Source: Arthrobacter agilis (GTDB lineage Bacteria > Actinomycetota > Actinomycetes > Actinomycetales > Micrococcaceae). From it: DNA of 64,000 nt. Positions 33,803 through 44,697 of this stretch are shown piece after piece (position 1 is the first letter of the stretch; every line of letters starts with the position of its first letter). Location: assembly GCF_006494655.1 (NCBI RefSeq), contig NZ_VHIM01000002.1:186001-250000 (forward strand), written 5' to 3'. Under the pieces are notes generated by a model. That model was given only the letters and a program-made list of their open reading frames with translations. It made no database searches and was not told the origin of the DNA. Position numbers and translations under genes: made by a program.

Positions 33803-35857
33803 GTGTTGTCCGTCCTGCAGAGTACTCCTCCCGCCGGTGGGACACCGGTCCGTGATCAGGCGGGTGAGCGGCGCTTCCGTCCGGAGGTGCAGGGTCTGAG
33901 GGCGGTGGCCGTCGCCATGGTCGTGGTCTACCACGTCTGGCTCGGTCGCGTCTCGGGCGGGGTCGACGTGTTCCTCCTGGTGTCGGCGTTCCTTCTCACC
34001 CTGACCTTCACGCAGCGGCTCGAGTCCGGGAAGCCGGCGGCCCTCGTGGGGTACTGGCTCGGCCTGCTCAGGCGACTGCTGCCGGCCGCCGTCGTCGTCC
34101 TCCTCGCTGTGCTCGCAGCGACGGCAGCCTACCTGCCGAGCTCGCGGTGGCGGTCCGTCTTCGACCAGACATGGGCGTCCCTGACCTACCGGCAGAACTG
34201 GGAGCTCGCGGGAAACGCCGTCGACTACTACGCGCTCGACGACAGCGCGGCGAGTCCCCTGCAGCATTTCTGGTCGCTCTCCGTGCAGGGCCAGGTCTTC
34301 CTGCTCTGGCCCCTCCTGTTCGCGGCGTGCGCCGTGCTGGTCCGGAGGTCCTCGCTCCGTCCGAGGCCCGTCCTCCTGGCGGTGTTCGGCACGATCTTCG
34401 TCCTGTCCCTCGCGTTCTCGATCTGGCAGACGGGAACGGACCAGGCCGCCGCGTACTTCGACACGCGAGCGCGGCTCTGGGAGTTCGCCCTCGGCTCCCT
34501 CGTGGCGCTCGTCCTGCCCTACCTCCGACTTCCGATGCGCGCGCGGATCCTGCTGGGGTGGACAGGGGTGGCCATGATGCTGGCCTGCGGGCTGCTCCTG
34601 CAGGTACAGCAGCAGTTCCCGGGGTACATCGCCCTCTGGCCCACGCTCGCCGCGGCCGCCGTCATCGTGGCGGGCCGGACGGGCAGTCGCGCCGGCGTGG
34701 ACCGCTGGTTGTCCTCGGCACCCTGCCTGCAGCTCGGCGGGGCCTCCTACGCGCTGTACCTGTGGCACTGGCCCGTCCTGGTCATCTGGTTGATCGTCGC
34801 GGAGAAGCCGACCGCGGGCCTGCTGGACGGGGCTGTGGTCATCGCCGCATCCCTCGTGCTCGCCGTGCTCACGACGCGCCTCATCGAGGCCCCCGTGGCG
34901 TCGTGGTCCTGGCTGTCCGGACGACGACGGCGCACGGGCCTCGTCCTGGCGGTCGTGCTCGCACTGGTGGCCGTGCCGCTCTCGGGCTGGGAGTACAGGG
35001 TGCAGGCGCAGGAGACGGCGGCGGAACAGCAGACATCCGCCGACAACCCCGGCGCCGCCGCACTCTCACCCGGGTTCCGCTTCAGCGGCTCCGACGATGC
35101 CCTGGTGATGCCGCTCGCCAGCAGCCTCGGCGGCGAGTGGCCCGCCGCGGACGGCCCCTGCGCCGAGGGCCTCATGCCGGCGGACCCACTCCTCGCGTCC
35201 TGCGTGCAGACCGGGGACCCGGCCGCGGCGGAGCGCACCGTGCTGCTGCTCGGCGACTCCCACTCCAAGATGTGGATGACCGCTGTCGGTGCCATGGCCA
35301 CCGGGAACAACTGGCTGGCCGTCTCGGTGCACCGGCCGAGCTGCCGTCTCGTCGATGCGCCCGGAACCGTCGACGCCGCGTGTTCGGCCTTCAACCGGGC
35401 AGCCGTCGCCTACGCCCTCGAACTGGCGCCCGATGCCGTCCTCACGGTCGGCACGCGCACGGACTGGAGTTCGCCGGCCGAAGAGGTTCCCGAGGGGTTC
35501 GAGGAGGGGATCGCACCCCTTCTCGAGGCGGGCATACCCGTGGTGGGGCTACGGGACACGCCGCGCTTCGAGGAGGACATGGCCGAGTGCACGGCGCTGC
35601 ATTCCGGCGATGTCGAGGCGTGCGACGTGCCGGCCGGCGAGCTCCTGGCGCCGTCCTCGCCGCTCGCCGCCGTCGCGGCCCGCGTGGAGGGCCTCGAGCA
35701 CATGGAGCTGACCGATCTCATCTGCCCGGGGGAGATGTGCCACGGGGTGATCGGGAACGTACGCACCTACATGGACCGGGACCACCTCTCCCGGACCTAC
35801 GTGGCGACGACCACGCCGGTCTTCGAGAAACGCTTCCGGGCCGCGTTGGGCTGGTGA
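33803..35857 (+). CDS. Acyltransferase 3 family protein with SGNH domain (OafA-like)
   Basis: A 684-residue membrane protein. The N-terminal acyltransferase-3 domain (about 20-400) has roughly ten membrane segments, the catalytic-type His in VVYHVWLGRVSGGVDVF and LWHWPVL in a later helix. The extracytoplasmic C-terminal half is an SGNH hydrolase-like domain with LLGDSHSKMW. Such fusions O-acetylate cell-surface glycans or peptidoglycan. The acceptor here is unknown. The GTG at 33803 has AGGAGGA upstream. It stands alone, with a TAAACT -10-like sequence near 33750. Confidence 0.88.
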   Translation: MLSVLQSTPPAGGTPVRDQAGERRFRPEVQGLRAVAVAMVVVYHVWLGRVSGGVDVFLLVSAFLLTLTFTQRLESGKPAALVGYWLGLLRRLLPAAVVVLLAVLAATAAYLPSSRWRSVFDQTWASLTYRQNWELAGNAVDYYALDDSAASPLQHFWSLSVQGQVFLLWPLLFAACAVLVRRSSLRPRPVLLAVFGTIFVLSLAFSIWQTGTDQAAAYFDTRARLWEFALGSLVALVLPYLRLPMRARILLGWTGVAMMLACGLLLQVQQQFPGYIALWPTLAAAAVIVAGRTGSRAGVDRWLSSAPCLQLGGASYALYLWHWPVLVIWLIVAEKPTAGLLDGAVVIAASLVLAVLTTRLIEAPVASWSWLSGRRRRTGLVLAVVLALVAVPLSGWEYRVQAQETAAEQQTSADNPGAAALSPGFRFSGSDDALVMPLASSLGGEWPAADGPCAEGLMPADPLLASCVQTGDPAAAERTVLLLGDSHSKMWMTAVGAMATGNNWLAVSVHRPSCRLVDAPGTVDAACSAFNRAAVAYALELAPDAVLTVGTRTDWSSPAEEVPEGFEEGIAPLLEAGIPVVGLRDTPRFEEDMAECTALHSGDVEACDVPAGELLAPSSPLAAVAARVEGLEHMELTDLICPGEMCHGVIGNVRTYMDRDHLSRTYVATTTPVFEKRFRAALGW

Positions 35858-35933
35858 CGTGAGCGCTGTCACCGGAATAGGGGGGTCACCCGATCCGTTC
35901 TAGACTGAAACAGCCCGCGGGCCCACCCGCTGA

Positions 35934-37505
<1,572 letters not shown>

Positions 37506-37550
37506 CGCGGCCGCCGGCATCAGCCTTCTCGCCGAGGGGGCTGCTGCCGT

Positions 37551-39380
37551 ATGAGCGGACTGCCGCAGCCCGAAGCCACGGCCCGTCGGAAGCTCCGCCT
37601 CGGACCCTACGCCCGCGCCGTCGGACAGGTCCTCGTCGTCAGCGCGAAGGCCTCGCCCGGCGCGGTCGCCATGAAGATCGCGGGTTCCCTGATCTCGGCG
37701 GTCCTGCCGCTCGTCACCACCTACTTCGCGTCCCTGACGACGACGGCGCTCGCCGCGGCCTATGCCGGTGACCCCGACGCGGGCCGGTCCGCCGTCGTCT
37801 ACGTGATCGTGACGGCCGTACTCGGGCTCCTGTGGGGGGCGTTCACCAGCGTGGACCGCTACATCCAGCAGGTCCTCAGCTTCCGCGTCGGCGCGATCGT
37901 GGGCGACCGCATGTACGAGCGGTTCCTCGCGCTCGAGTTCTGGCGGTACGACGACAAGGACACCGTGGACCTCTACGACAGGGCCCGCCGTTTCTCCGAC
38001 TCCTACGCCCGGGTGCTGGACCGCATCGCCGCGATCTTCACGCAGCTCGCCTCGGTGGTGCTCGCGATCGGCGCGCTGCTGCTGGTGAGCTGGTGGGTCG
38101 CGCTGATCGTCCTCGTGGCGATTATCCCCAGCGTCTACCTCCAGTTCCGGCTCTCACGCGAGCAGATGGCGCACTGGAACACGCAGGTGGACTCACGCCG
38201 GCAGCGGCGCATGATCGAGAACAACCTGATGAAGCCGCAGCACATCGCGGAGATGCGCCTGTACGGGATCGTCCGCCATCTCATGGACCTGCGGTCCACC
38301 CTGCGCGACGCCGACGAGAAGCGGCGGCTGGATTTCCAGAAGAAGTACATCCCCAAGCAACTCCTCGCGGACGCCCTGCAGTACGGGGCCGAACTGCTGG
38401 CGCTCGTCTGGATCGTGGGCCAGATCATCGTACGTGCGCAGCCCGTGGGCCAGTTCCTGTACGTGCAGCAGATCGTGAGCCGGGCGCTGAGCACGGCGAA
38501 CAATCTCGTGTCCTCGCTCAGTTCCATCGACGAGGACCTCGCGAACCTGAAGGACTACGAGCAGTTCATGGACTTCCCGCTGTCCACCGCTGCCCGCGGC
38601 CGGCTGGCGGAGGCGCCGTCCGCCGTCGAGCTCCGCGACATCCACTTCACCTACGCAGGCGGGGAGACCGAGGTGCTCAGGGGTATCTCGATGTTCTTCG
38701 AGCGGGGCACGCACATCGCGATCGTGGGGGAGAACGGCGCCGGCAAGTCGACGCTGATCAGGGTCCTCGCCGGCCTGTACCGGCCGAGCGAGGGGCAGGT
38801 GCTGCTCGACGGCCGGGACCTCCGGGAGATCGCCATCGACGACTGGCACCAGCACCTGGCCGTCATGTCCCAGGACTTCCTGCGCTACGAGTTCGCGACG
38901 GCGGAGAACAACATCTACTTCGGTGACGTCCACCGTCTGCGCGACGACGAGCGGGTGCGCGAGGCGGCACGGGATGCCGAGGCCGCCGAATTCATCGAGA
39001 AGATGCCGAACGGTTTCGAGAACTACGTCAGCAACTGGATGGAGGACCCCCGCGGGCGGAAGGGCAGCGGCCTGTCGGGCGGCCAGTGGCAGCGCCTCGC
39101 GATGGCCAGGAACTTCTACCGGGACGCGCCCTTCATCGTGATGGACGAGCCGACGTCGGCCATCGACGCCCTCGCCGAGCACCGGATCTTCACGCGGCTG
39201 TTCGCCGACCGCTCCCGGACCATCGTCGCGATCAGCCACCGCCTCGCCACGATCGAGAAGGCGGACGTGGTGTACATGCTCGAGGACGGGCGTGTGGTCG
39301 AGTCCGGTACACACCGCGAACTCGTCGCGCTCCGCGGGCGGTACTACCGCATGTTCGAGAGTCAGCTGCCGGAGGCCTGA
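37551..39380 (+). CDS. ABC exporter, fused permease and ATPase
   Basis: A 609-residue half-transporter with about six membrane helices (1-340) and one nucleotide-binding domain: Walker A GENGAGKST, Q-loop MSQDF, signature LSGGQWQRL, Walker B FIVMDEPTSAID and H-loop AISHRLA. All catalytic residues are intact, so it can work as a homodimer, unlike the pair at 44698-48157. It resembles peptide/bacteriocin-type exporters, but no peptide gene is adjacent and the substrate is unknown. It starts 45 nt after guaB with a GAGGGGG ribosome site. Confidence 0.88.
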   Translation: MSGLPQPEATARRKLRLGPYARAVGQVLVVSAKASPGAVAMKIAGSLISAVLPLVTTYFASLTTTALAAAYAGDPDAGRSAVVYVIVTAVLGLLWGAFTSVDRYIQQVLSFRVGAIVGDRMYERFLALEFWRYDDKDTVDLYDRARRFSDSYARVLDRIAAIFTQLASVVLAIGALLLVSWWVALIVLVAIIPSVYLQFRLSREQMAHWNTQVDSRRQRRMIENNLMKPQHIAEMRLYGIVRHLMDLRSTLRDADEKRRLDFQKKYIPKQLLADALQYGAELLALVWIVGQIIVRAQPVGQFLYVQQIVSRALSTANNLVSSLSSIDEDLANLKDYEQFMDFPLSTAARGRLAEAPSAVELRDIHFTYAGGETEVLRGISMFFERGTHIAIVGENGAGKSTLIRVLAGLYRPSEGQVLLDGRDLREIAIDDWHQHLAVMSQDFLRYEFATAENNIYFGDVHRLRDDERVREAARDAEAAEFIEKMPNGFENYVSNWMEDPRGRKGSGLSGGQWQRLAMARNFYRDAPFIVMDEPTSAIDALAEHRIFTRLFADRSRTIVAISHRLATIEKADVVYMLEDGRVVESGTHRELVALRGRYYRMFESQLPEA

Positions 39381-39449
39381 GGGGCTGACGCCGGCACCCG
39401 GCCCGCCGGCACCCGGGCACGCGGTGCCGTCCGTGGCGCGGGCACCGGC

Positions 39450-40139
39450 TCAGGGCTGCAGGGCGACGTCGGTGCCCTCGAGGGTCGCGCGGAGGCCGTC
39501 CTCCCGGACCACGACGTCCTGCAGCACGAGTCCCTCCGGCAGTCCCTCGATCTCGTGCTCGAAGGTCACCGAGCCGCGGACCACGGCGGCGAGGGCGCTG
39601 GAGAGGACGTCGGGCCCTCCGACGTCGATCGAGCGCGGTTCGAGGACCAGGCGGCCGTTCTCGACGTCGACCGTACCGGTCGCGACGACCCGGATCTCAC
39701 GGCCGAAGGCCTCGACCGTCCGCACCACGGCCGCCTGTCCGTCCTGCGCGGCCCGCACCTCCGAACCGTCACCCACCTCTTCAGCGACCACGTCGAAGGG
39801 CACGGTCGCGTCGACGGTCAGCCGTGCGGCCACCACGTCGTCCGGACCTGTCACCACGCCGTCGCCGACGGCCCGAACGTCCCGCAGCGTCGATCCCGAG
39901 GCGACAACCGTCTCCGCGTCGAGCCGCAGACTCGCGAACCACACCCCGTCGTCCCCCAGGCCGGCAGGAGGTGCAGCCGCGGGGACGTCCGCACCCTGCG
40001 ACGCGGGCGGAACGCCGTCGTCCGCAGCGCTGCCGGCGGGCTCGCTCACCGCCCACCAGAGGATGGCCACCGCCGCCAGCAGGAGCAGGATCATCCCGAC
40101 GGCCCCGATCAGCCAGTCCTTCGCACGTGTCGTCGTCAT
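39450..40139 (-). CDS. DUF2993 (LmeA-like) membrane-anchored protein
   Basis: A 229-residue protein with one N-terminal transmembrane helix (about 10-30: IGAVGMILLLLAAVAILWW) and an extracytoplasmic beta-rich DUF2993 domain. Mycobacterial LmeA of this family binds phospholipid and affects lipomannan elongation; whether this one does is unknown. A Pro/Ala/Gly linker follows the helix. I chose the ATG at 40139 because it gives a normal signal-anchor; there is no clear ribosome site. The open frame continues to 40280 with an unlikely composition. Confidence 0.72.
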   Translation of the reverse strand: MTTTRAKDWLIGAVGMILLLLAAVAILWWAVSEPAGSAADDGVPPASQGADVPAAAPPAGLGDDGVWFASLRLDAETVVASGSTLRDVRAVGDGVVTGPDDVVAARLTVDATVPFDVVAEEVGDGSEVRAAQDGQAAVVRTVEAFGREIRVVATGTVDVENGRLVLEPRSIDVGGPDVLSSALAAVVRGSVTFEHEIEGLPEGLVLQDVVVREDGLRATLEGTDVALQP

Positions 40140-40344
40140 GGGGACAGTCTGGTCGGTCGCGTCGCCGGAGGACACTCCATCCGGTCCCTGCCAGGCGACG
40201 ATGCCGCTTCCGTGGCAGCGACCGAGGCCGTGACCGGGGGACGCGCGCCGCGGGCCGACGGCGTGAGGGACCGGGATCACCGCCGGGCGGACTGCCGCTT
40301 TGCGCTGCCTCCGCTGCTCCTGCGAGGATGTCCGGGCACGATAG

Positions 40345-40554
40345 TCAGGAGACAGGGACGGTGAGCATGCTGGGGACCTCGAAGGCCCGGAGCGCCGCGG
40401 TGAGCGGGGTGGCCCACGGGGCCTGCTGTGCCCCGGTGCCGTCGCCGGCCCTCCAGCACGCAGCGCCCAGCCTCCACGGCTGACAGAGCCGACCGCACGC
40501 CTCGGTGTGCGTCTCCCACCCGATCCGGGTCGTCGATGTACCCTCGACGTCCAT
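40345..40554 (-). CDS. Possible small protein of unknown function
   Basis: A 69-residue frame with ATG at 40554 and AAGGGA seven nt upstream. It encodes a Trp/Cys-containing protein (TEACGRLCQPW) ending AFEVPSMLTVPVS. It has no recognised family. It is divergent from the FBP gene and fills part of an otherwise empty 500-bp gap. The good ribosome site and protein-like C-terminus support it, but it could be spurious. Confidence 0.4.
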   Translation of the reverse strand: MDVEGTSTTRIGWETHTEACGRLCQPWRLGAACWRAGDGTGAQQAPWATPLTAALRAFEVPSMLTVPVS

Positions 40555-40642
40555 TCGGGCGTCCCTTCGGCGATTTCCCCTGCGTGCTCGACCCGGCAGA
40601 GACCGATACCCCTCGATTCCTCCTCTGCAAAGGTGCTCCTCC

Positions 40643-41164
40643 ATGCTCCCCCTCTCCATTTCCGACATCCGCTCCTCCTTCATCAACGCCACGCGCTCCG
40701 AGGCCGCGAAGCTCACCCCGCCGAAGAATCTCGAGGACCTCGACTGGGAGAACCTCGACGTCCTCGGCTGGCGGGACCCGAAGATGCCCCTGCGCGGGTA
40801 CCTCGTCCTGCCCACGGACCGGGGCCCCACGGGAATCCTCCTGCGGGCTCCCGAGAGCGGCGCGCGGAAGAACCGCTCCGTGCTCTGCGAACTCTGCCGG
40901 GATGTCTACTCGAAGGAGGACGTCCTCCTCTGGGTCGCCCGCCGGGCCGGGCAGTCCGGGCGTGACGGCAACAGCGTCGGAACGCTCATCTGCGCCGATT
41001 TCGTCTGTTCCTCGAACGTCCGCAGGCAGCCGCCCGCCAGCGAGATCCATCCGGACCCGGCCGTCGTCGTGCTCCGGCAGGTGTCCGGTCTGCAGGAGCG
41101 TTCGGCGATGTTCCTCGATCGCGTGCGGCAGCAGGAGGCCGTCCGCGCCCCTGGGCTAACCTAG
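40643..41164 (+). CDS. FBP domain protein (FusB-type treble-clef zinc finger)
   Basis: A 173-residue protein. The N-terminal part (ISDIRSSFINATRSEAAKL, then WENLDVLGWRDPK) and the zinc-finger half with CELCRD and ICADFVCS match the FBP/FusB-like family, whose zinc finger binds elongation factor G and can rescue it from fusidic acid. Four Cys are available for zinc. In actinobacteria its natural role is not established. The ATG at 40643 has AAAGG 9 nt upstream. It ends 4 nt before guaB3. Confidence 0.82.
   Translation: MLPLSISDIRSSFINATRSEAAKLTPPKNLEDLDWENLDVLGWRDPKMPLRGYLVLPTDRGPTGILLRAPESGARKNRSVLCELCRDVYSKEDVLLWVARRAGQSGRDGNSVGTLICADFVCSSNVRRQPPASEIHPDPAVVVLRQVSGLQERSAMFLDRVRQQEAVRAPGLT
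41157..41162 (+). promoter_or_regulatory. -10 hexamer TAACCT, leaderless start of guaB3
   Basis: TAACCT, at the end of the FBP gene, is exactly 6 nt before the GTG at 41169. No ribosome site precedes that start. Confidence 0.45.
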
Positions 41165-41168
41165 AGCA

Positions 41169-42308
41169 GTGACTTATGAGATCGAGATCGGCCGAGGCAA
41201 GCGCGGACGCAGGGCATATTCGCTGGACGACGTGGCGGTGGTGCCCTCCCGACGGACGAGGGACCCGCTGGACGTCTCGGTGAACTGGCAGATCGACGCG
41301 TACGGATTCGAGATGCCGGTGGTCGCCGCACCCATGGACTCGGCGATGTCCCCGGCCACGGCGATCGCCATGGGGCGCCTCGGCGGCCTGGGGGTCCTCA
41401 ACCTCGAAGGGCTCTGGACCCGGTACGAGGATCCCCAGCCGGTCCTCGACGAGATCGCAGGACTGAGCAGCGAGAACTTCAGTCCCGCTGCCACGCGCCG
41501 CATGCAGGAGCTCTACGACGCGCCCATCCGGGCCGAGCTCATCACCAGCCGCCTCGCCGAGATCCGGGAGGCCGGGGTGACGGTCGCGGGCTCCCTCACC
41601 CCGCAGCGCACGCAGCAGTTCTACAAGACCGTCCTGGCGGCGGGCGTGGACATCTTCGTCATCCGCGGCACCACCGTCTCCGCCGAGCACGTGTCGAAGA
41701 ACGAGCAGCCGCTCGACCTGAAGACCTTCATCTACGAACTCGACGTCCCCGTGATCGTCGGCGGGGCGGCCGGGTACACCCCGGCGCTGCACCTCATGCG
41801 TACGGGTGCCGCCGGGGTCCTGGTCGGCTTCGGGGGAGGGGCGACGACGACGACGCGCCGCGCGCTCGGCATCCACTCGCCGCTCGCCTCGGCCATCGCC
41901 GACGTCGCGGGAGCGCGTCGCGACTACATGGACGAGTCCGGCGGCCGGTACGTGCACGTGATCGCGGACGGCGGGATGGGCGCCAGCGGCGACATCGTCA
42001 AGGCCATCGCGATGGGCGCCGACGCCGTCATGCTCGGTTCCGCCCTGGCCCGCGCCGAGGAAGCCCCCGGCCAGGGGTGGCACTGGGGGCAGGAGGCCCA
42101 CCACCACGAACTGCCCCGTGGCGACAGGGTGAGGATCGGCACCGTTGGGCCGCTGAAGGAAGTGCTGTGGGGGCCCTCGCACCACACGGACGGCACCTCG
42201 AACCTGATCGGTGCGCTGCGCCGGGCGATGGCCACCACCGGTTACTCCGATCTGAAGGAGTTCCAGCGGGTGGAAGTGGTCCTCTCACCCTATGTGTCGG
42301 TCGATTGA
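41169..42308 (+). CDS. guaB3: GuaB3 family IMP dehydrogenase-related protein
   Basis: A 379-residue TIM-barrel protein of the IMPDH/GMPR family without CBS domains. The phosphate-binding and catalytic region reads VGFGGGATTTTRRALG, where IMP dehydrogenase has [12 protein letters not shown]; the catalytic Cys is replaced by Thr. HVIADGGMGASGDIVKA and the C-terminal SNLIGALRRAM are conserved in the GuaB3 subgroup. Its actinobacterial function is unresolved, so it should not be called a second IMPDH. GTG start with a probable leaderless transcript, 4 nt after the FBP gene. Confidence 0.9.
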   Translation: MTYEIEIGRGKRGRRAYSLDDVAVVPSRRTRDPLDVSVNWQIDAYGFEMPVVAAPMDSAMSPATAIAMGRLGGLGVLNLEGLWTRYEDPQPVLDEIAGLSSENFSPAATRRMQELYDAPIRAELITSRLAEIREAGVTVAGSLTPQRTQQFYKTVLAAGVDIFVIRGTTVSAEHVSKNEQPLDLKTFIYELDVPVIVGGAAGYTPALHLMRTGAAGVLVGFGGGATTTTRRALGIHSPLASAIADVAGARRDYMDESGGRYVHVIADGGMGASGDIVKAIAMGADAVMLGSALARAEEAPGQGWHWGQEAHHHELPRGDRVRIGTVGPLKEVLWGPSHHTDGTSNLIGALRRAMATTGYSDLKEFQRVEVVLSPYVSVD

Positions 42309-42319
42309 TGGGATTAGAG

Positions 42320-42351
42320 TTGCGGTAGCTCCCTCGGGAGCTACCGCAACC
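42320..42351 (+). terminator. Perfect hairpin between guaB3 and glpD
   Basis: 15-bp arms starting GTTGCGGTAGCTCCC (42320-42334) with 42337-42351 begin 11 nt after the guaB3 stop. No T-run follows, so it may end the transcript or stabilise the glpD leader. Confidence 0.6.
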
Positions 42352-42371
42352 TCCCAACGAAGGGTACGGCC

Positions 42372-44096
42372 ATGGCATCCGGTGCACTCAGTCCGCAGAA
42401 CCGCGACGACGCGCTGGGAGCGCTGAGGGCCACCTCGCAGCCCGGCCGCGAACTCGACATCCTGATCGTCGGTGGAGGCGTGGTGGGCGTGGGAGCTGCC
42501 CTAGATGCCGTGACCCGCGGTCTCACCACGGGGATCGTCGAGGCGCGTGACTGGGCCTCCGGTACCTCGTCGCGCTCCTCCAAGCTGATCCACGGCGGGC
42601 TGCGCTACCTCGAGATGCTGGACTTCGCGCTGGTCAAGGAGGCGCTCAAGGAGCGTGGCCTGCTCATCCAGCGGATCGCCCCGCACCTCGTGAAGCCGGT
42701 CCCGTTCCTGTATCCGCTGACGAAGCGGTTCGTCGAGCGACCCTATGTGGGTGCGGGCATAGCCCTCTACGACGCCATGAGCATGACGGGTGGCAACTCG
42801 CGCGGCGTCCCACTGCACAAGCACCTGAGCCGGAAAGGCACCCTGCGTGCCGCCCCGAGCCTCAAGGACGATGCCATGGTCGGCTCCATCCGCTATTACG
42901 ACGCCCAGGTCGACGACGCGCGGTACGTGGTGAACATGGTCCGGACGGCCCAGCACTACGGCGCCCAGGCAGCCAACCGCGTCAGCGTGGTGGACTTCCT
43001 GCGGGAGGGCGAGCGCGTTGTGGGCGCGCGGGTCAAGGACCAGGAGACCGGCGACGAGTTCGACATCCGGGCCAAGCAGGTGGTCAACGCCACCGGGGTC
43101 TGGACCGACGAGACACAGGCCATGGTCACCGACCGCGGGCAGATGAAGGTCCGGGCGTCCAAGGGCATCCACCTCGTGGTGCCCAAGGACCGCTTCCAGT
43201 CCACCGTGGGCCTGATCCTCCGCACCGAGAAGTCCGTGCTCTTCGTCATCCCCTGGGGCCGCCACTGGATCATCGGCACCACGGACACGGACTGGGACCT
43301 CGACAAGGCACACCCCGCCGCCACCTCCAAGGACATCGACTACGTCCTGGACCACGTCAACCGCGTGCTCAAGCGGCCCCTCACGCGTGAGGACGTGGAG
43401 GGCGTCTACGCAGGGCTCCGGCCGCTCCTGGCAGGGGAGAACGACTCCACTGCCAAGCTCTCCCGCGAGCACGTCGTGGCTCACCCCGTGCCCGGTCTCG
43501 TCGTCGTCGCCGGCGGCAAGTGGACCACCTACCGTGTGATGGCGAAGGACGCCGTGGACGAGGCCACGCGCACGCTGGACGAGAAGATCCCGGCGAGCTG
43601 CACCGAGACCGTCCCGCTGCTGGGCGCCGAGGGTTACCAGGCGGCCTGGAACATGCGCGGCAAGCTGGCCGACGACTCCGGCGTGCACGTGGCACGCGTG
43701 GAGCACCTGCTCCAGCGGTTCGGGACCCAGGCGGGTGCCGTGCTGGAGCTCATCACCGAGGATCCCGCGCTGGGTGAGCCGCTCCCGGGCGCGGACGACT
43801 ACCTGAGGGCGGAGGTGGTCTTCGCCGTCACGCACGAGGGCGCCCGGCACGTGGACGACGTCCTCACGCGCCGCACGCGCATCTCCATCGAATCGTGGGA
43901 CCGGGGCGTCTCTGCCGCCCCCGTGGTCGCCGACCTCATGGCCCCGCTGCTGGGCTGGAGCGAACAGCAGGTGGATCGCGAGGTGACGCACTACCGCGCA
44001 CGCGTGGAGGCGGAGCGGTTGAGCCAGGAACAGCCCGACGACGTGTCCGCGGACAGTGCGAGGACGAATGTCCACGACATCGTCCCGCTAAGCTAG
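42372..44096 (+). CDS. glpD: Glycerol-3-phosphate dehydrogenase (FAD)
   Basis: A 574-residue aerobic GlpD oxidising glycerol 3-phosphate to dihydroxyacetone phosphate at the membrane. The FAD site is DILIVGGGVVGVGAALDAVTRG, with SSRSSKLIHGGLRYLEM, IIGTTDTDWD and GVYAGLRPLL typical of the family; a C-terminal helical DAO_C domain follows (about 420-560). The ATG at 42372 has AAGGG upstream. An EIIA-type PTS gene follows 88 nt later in the same direction, with no glycerol kinase or facilitator in view. Confidence 0.94.
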   Translation: MASGALSPQNRDDALGALRATSQPGRELDILIVGGGVVGVGAALDAVTRGLTTGIVEARDWASGTSSRSSKLIHGGLRYLEMLDFALVKEALKERGLLIQRIAPHLVKPVPFLYPLTKRFVERPYVGAGIALYDAMSMTGGNSRGVPLHKHLSRKGTLRAAPSLKDDAMVGSIRYYDAQVDDARYVVNMVRTAQHYGAQAANRVSVVDFLREGERVVGARVKDQETGDEFDIRAKQVVNATGVWTDETQAMVTDRGQMKVRASKGIHLVVPKDRFQSTVGLILRTEKSVLFVIPWGRHWIIGTTDTDWDLDKAHPAATSKDIDYVLDHVNRVLKRPLTREDVEGVYAGLRPLLAGENDSTAKLSREHVVAHPVPGLVVVAGGKWTTYRVMAKDAVDEATRTLDEKIPASCTETVPLLGAEGYQAAWNMRGKLADDSGVHVARVEHLLQRFGTQAGAVLELITEDPALGEPLPGADDYLRAEVVFAVTHEGARHVDDVLTRRTRISIESWDRGVSAAPVVADLMAPLLGWSEQQVDREVTHYRARVEAERLSQEQPDDVSADSARTNVHDIVPLS

Positions 44097-44184
44097 AGGG
44101 GCCGGGGAGGCCGCGACGAGCGGCCCATCCCGGTGCGCGGCGGCCGGCAACGCGGCGGCCGCTGGGATCTTCGAAAGGCATCCA

Positions 44185-44676
44185 GTGAGCGACCTCTCCC
44201 TCGAGCTGCACGACGCCTTGCTCACCACCCCGGATCTCGTGATCCTCGAGATGGAGGCCGGCTCCAGGGAAGAAGCCTCGGCGCAACTCGCGGGCCGCCT
44301 GTTCGAGGCCGGACGCATCTCCGATCTCCAGGCGTTCCTGGACCAGGTGAACTCCCGCGAGCACCAGATGGCCACCGGGCTCCCCGGTGGCGTCGGCCTG
44401 CCGCACGCCCGCAGCGAGTACGTGAACCAGACATCGATCGCCGTCGGTGTCACCCGCTTCGGCTACAGCCTCGACTTCGGGGCCGTGGACGGACCGGCCA
44501 CGCTCGTGCTGCTGATGGCCACGCCCGCGCAGTCCTTCTCGGAGCACCTCGAGGTCCTCGCGACGATCGCCCGCAGCCTCTTCAAGGAGAACTTCCGCGA
44601 GTCGCTGCGCCGCGCGCACGACGCCGAGGTGATCGCCGAGCTGATCAACTCGTCGCTGGTCTTCTTCGACCACTAG
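44185..44676 (+). CDS. PTS fructose-type EIIA domain protein
   Basis: A 163-residue stand-alone EIIA of the fructose/mannitol family. The phosphorylated His is about residue 74 in GGVGLPHARSEYV, and the C-terminal half has LLMATPAQSFSEHLEVLATIAR. EIIA accepts phosphate from HPr and passes it to an EIIB. No EIIB, EIIC, HPr or EI gene is in the window, so it serves a distant permease or a regulatory function. The GTG at 44185 has AAAGG six nt upstream. Confidence 0.85.
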   Translation: MSDLSLELHDALLTTPDLVILEMEAGSREEASAQLAGRLFEAGRISDLQAFLDQVNSREHQMATGLPGGVGLPHARSEYVNQTSIAVGVTRFGYSLDFGAVDGPATLVLLMATPAQSFSEHLEVLATIARSLFKENFRESLRRAHDAEVIAELINSSLVFFDH

Positions 44677-44697
44677 GGCCCCTGCGACGGAGGTCCG

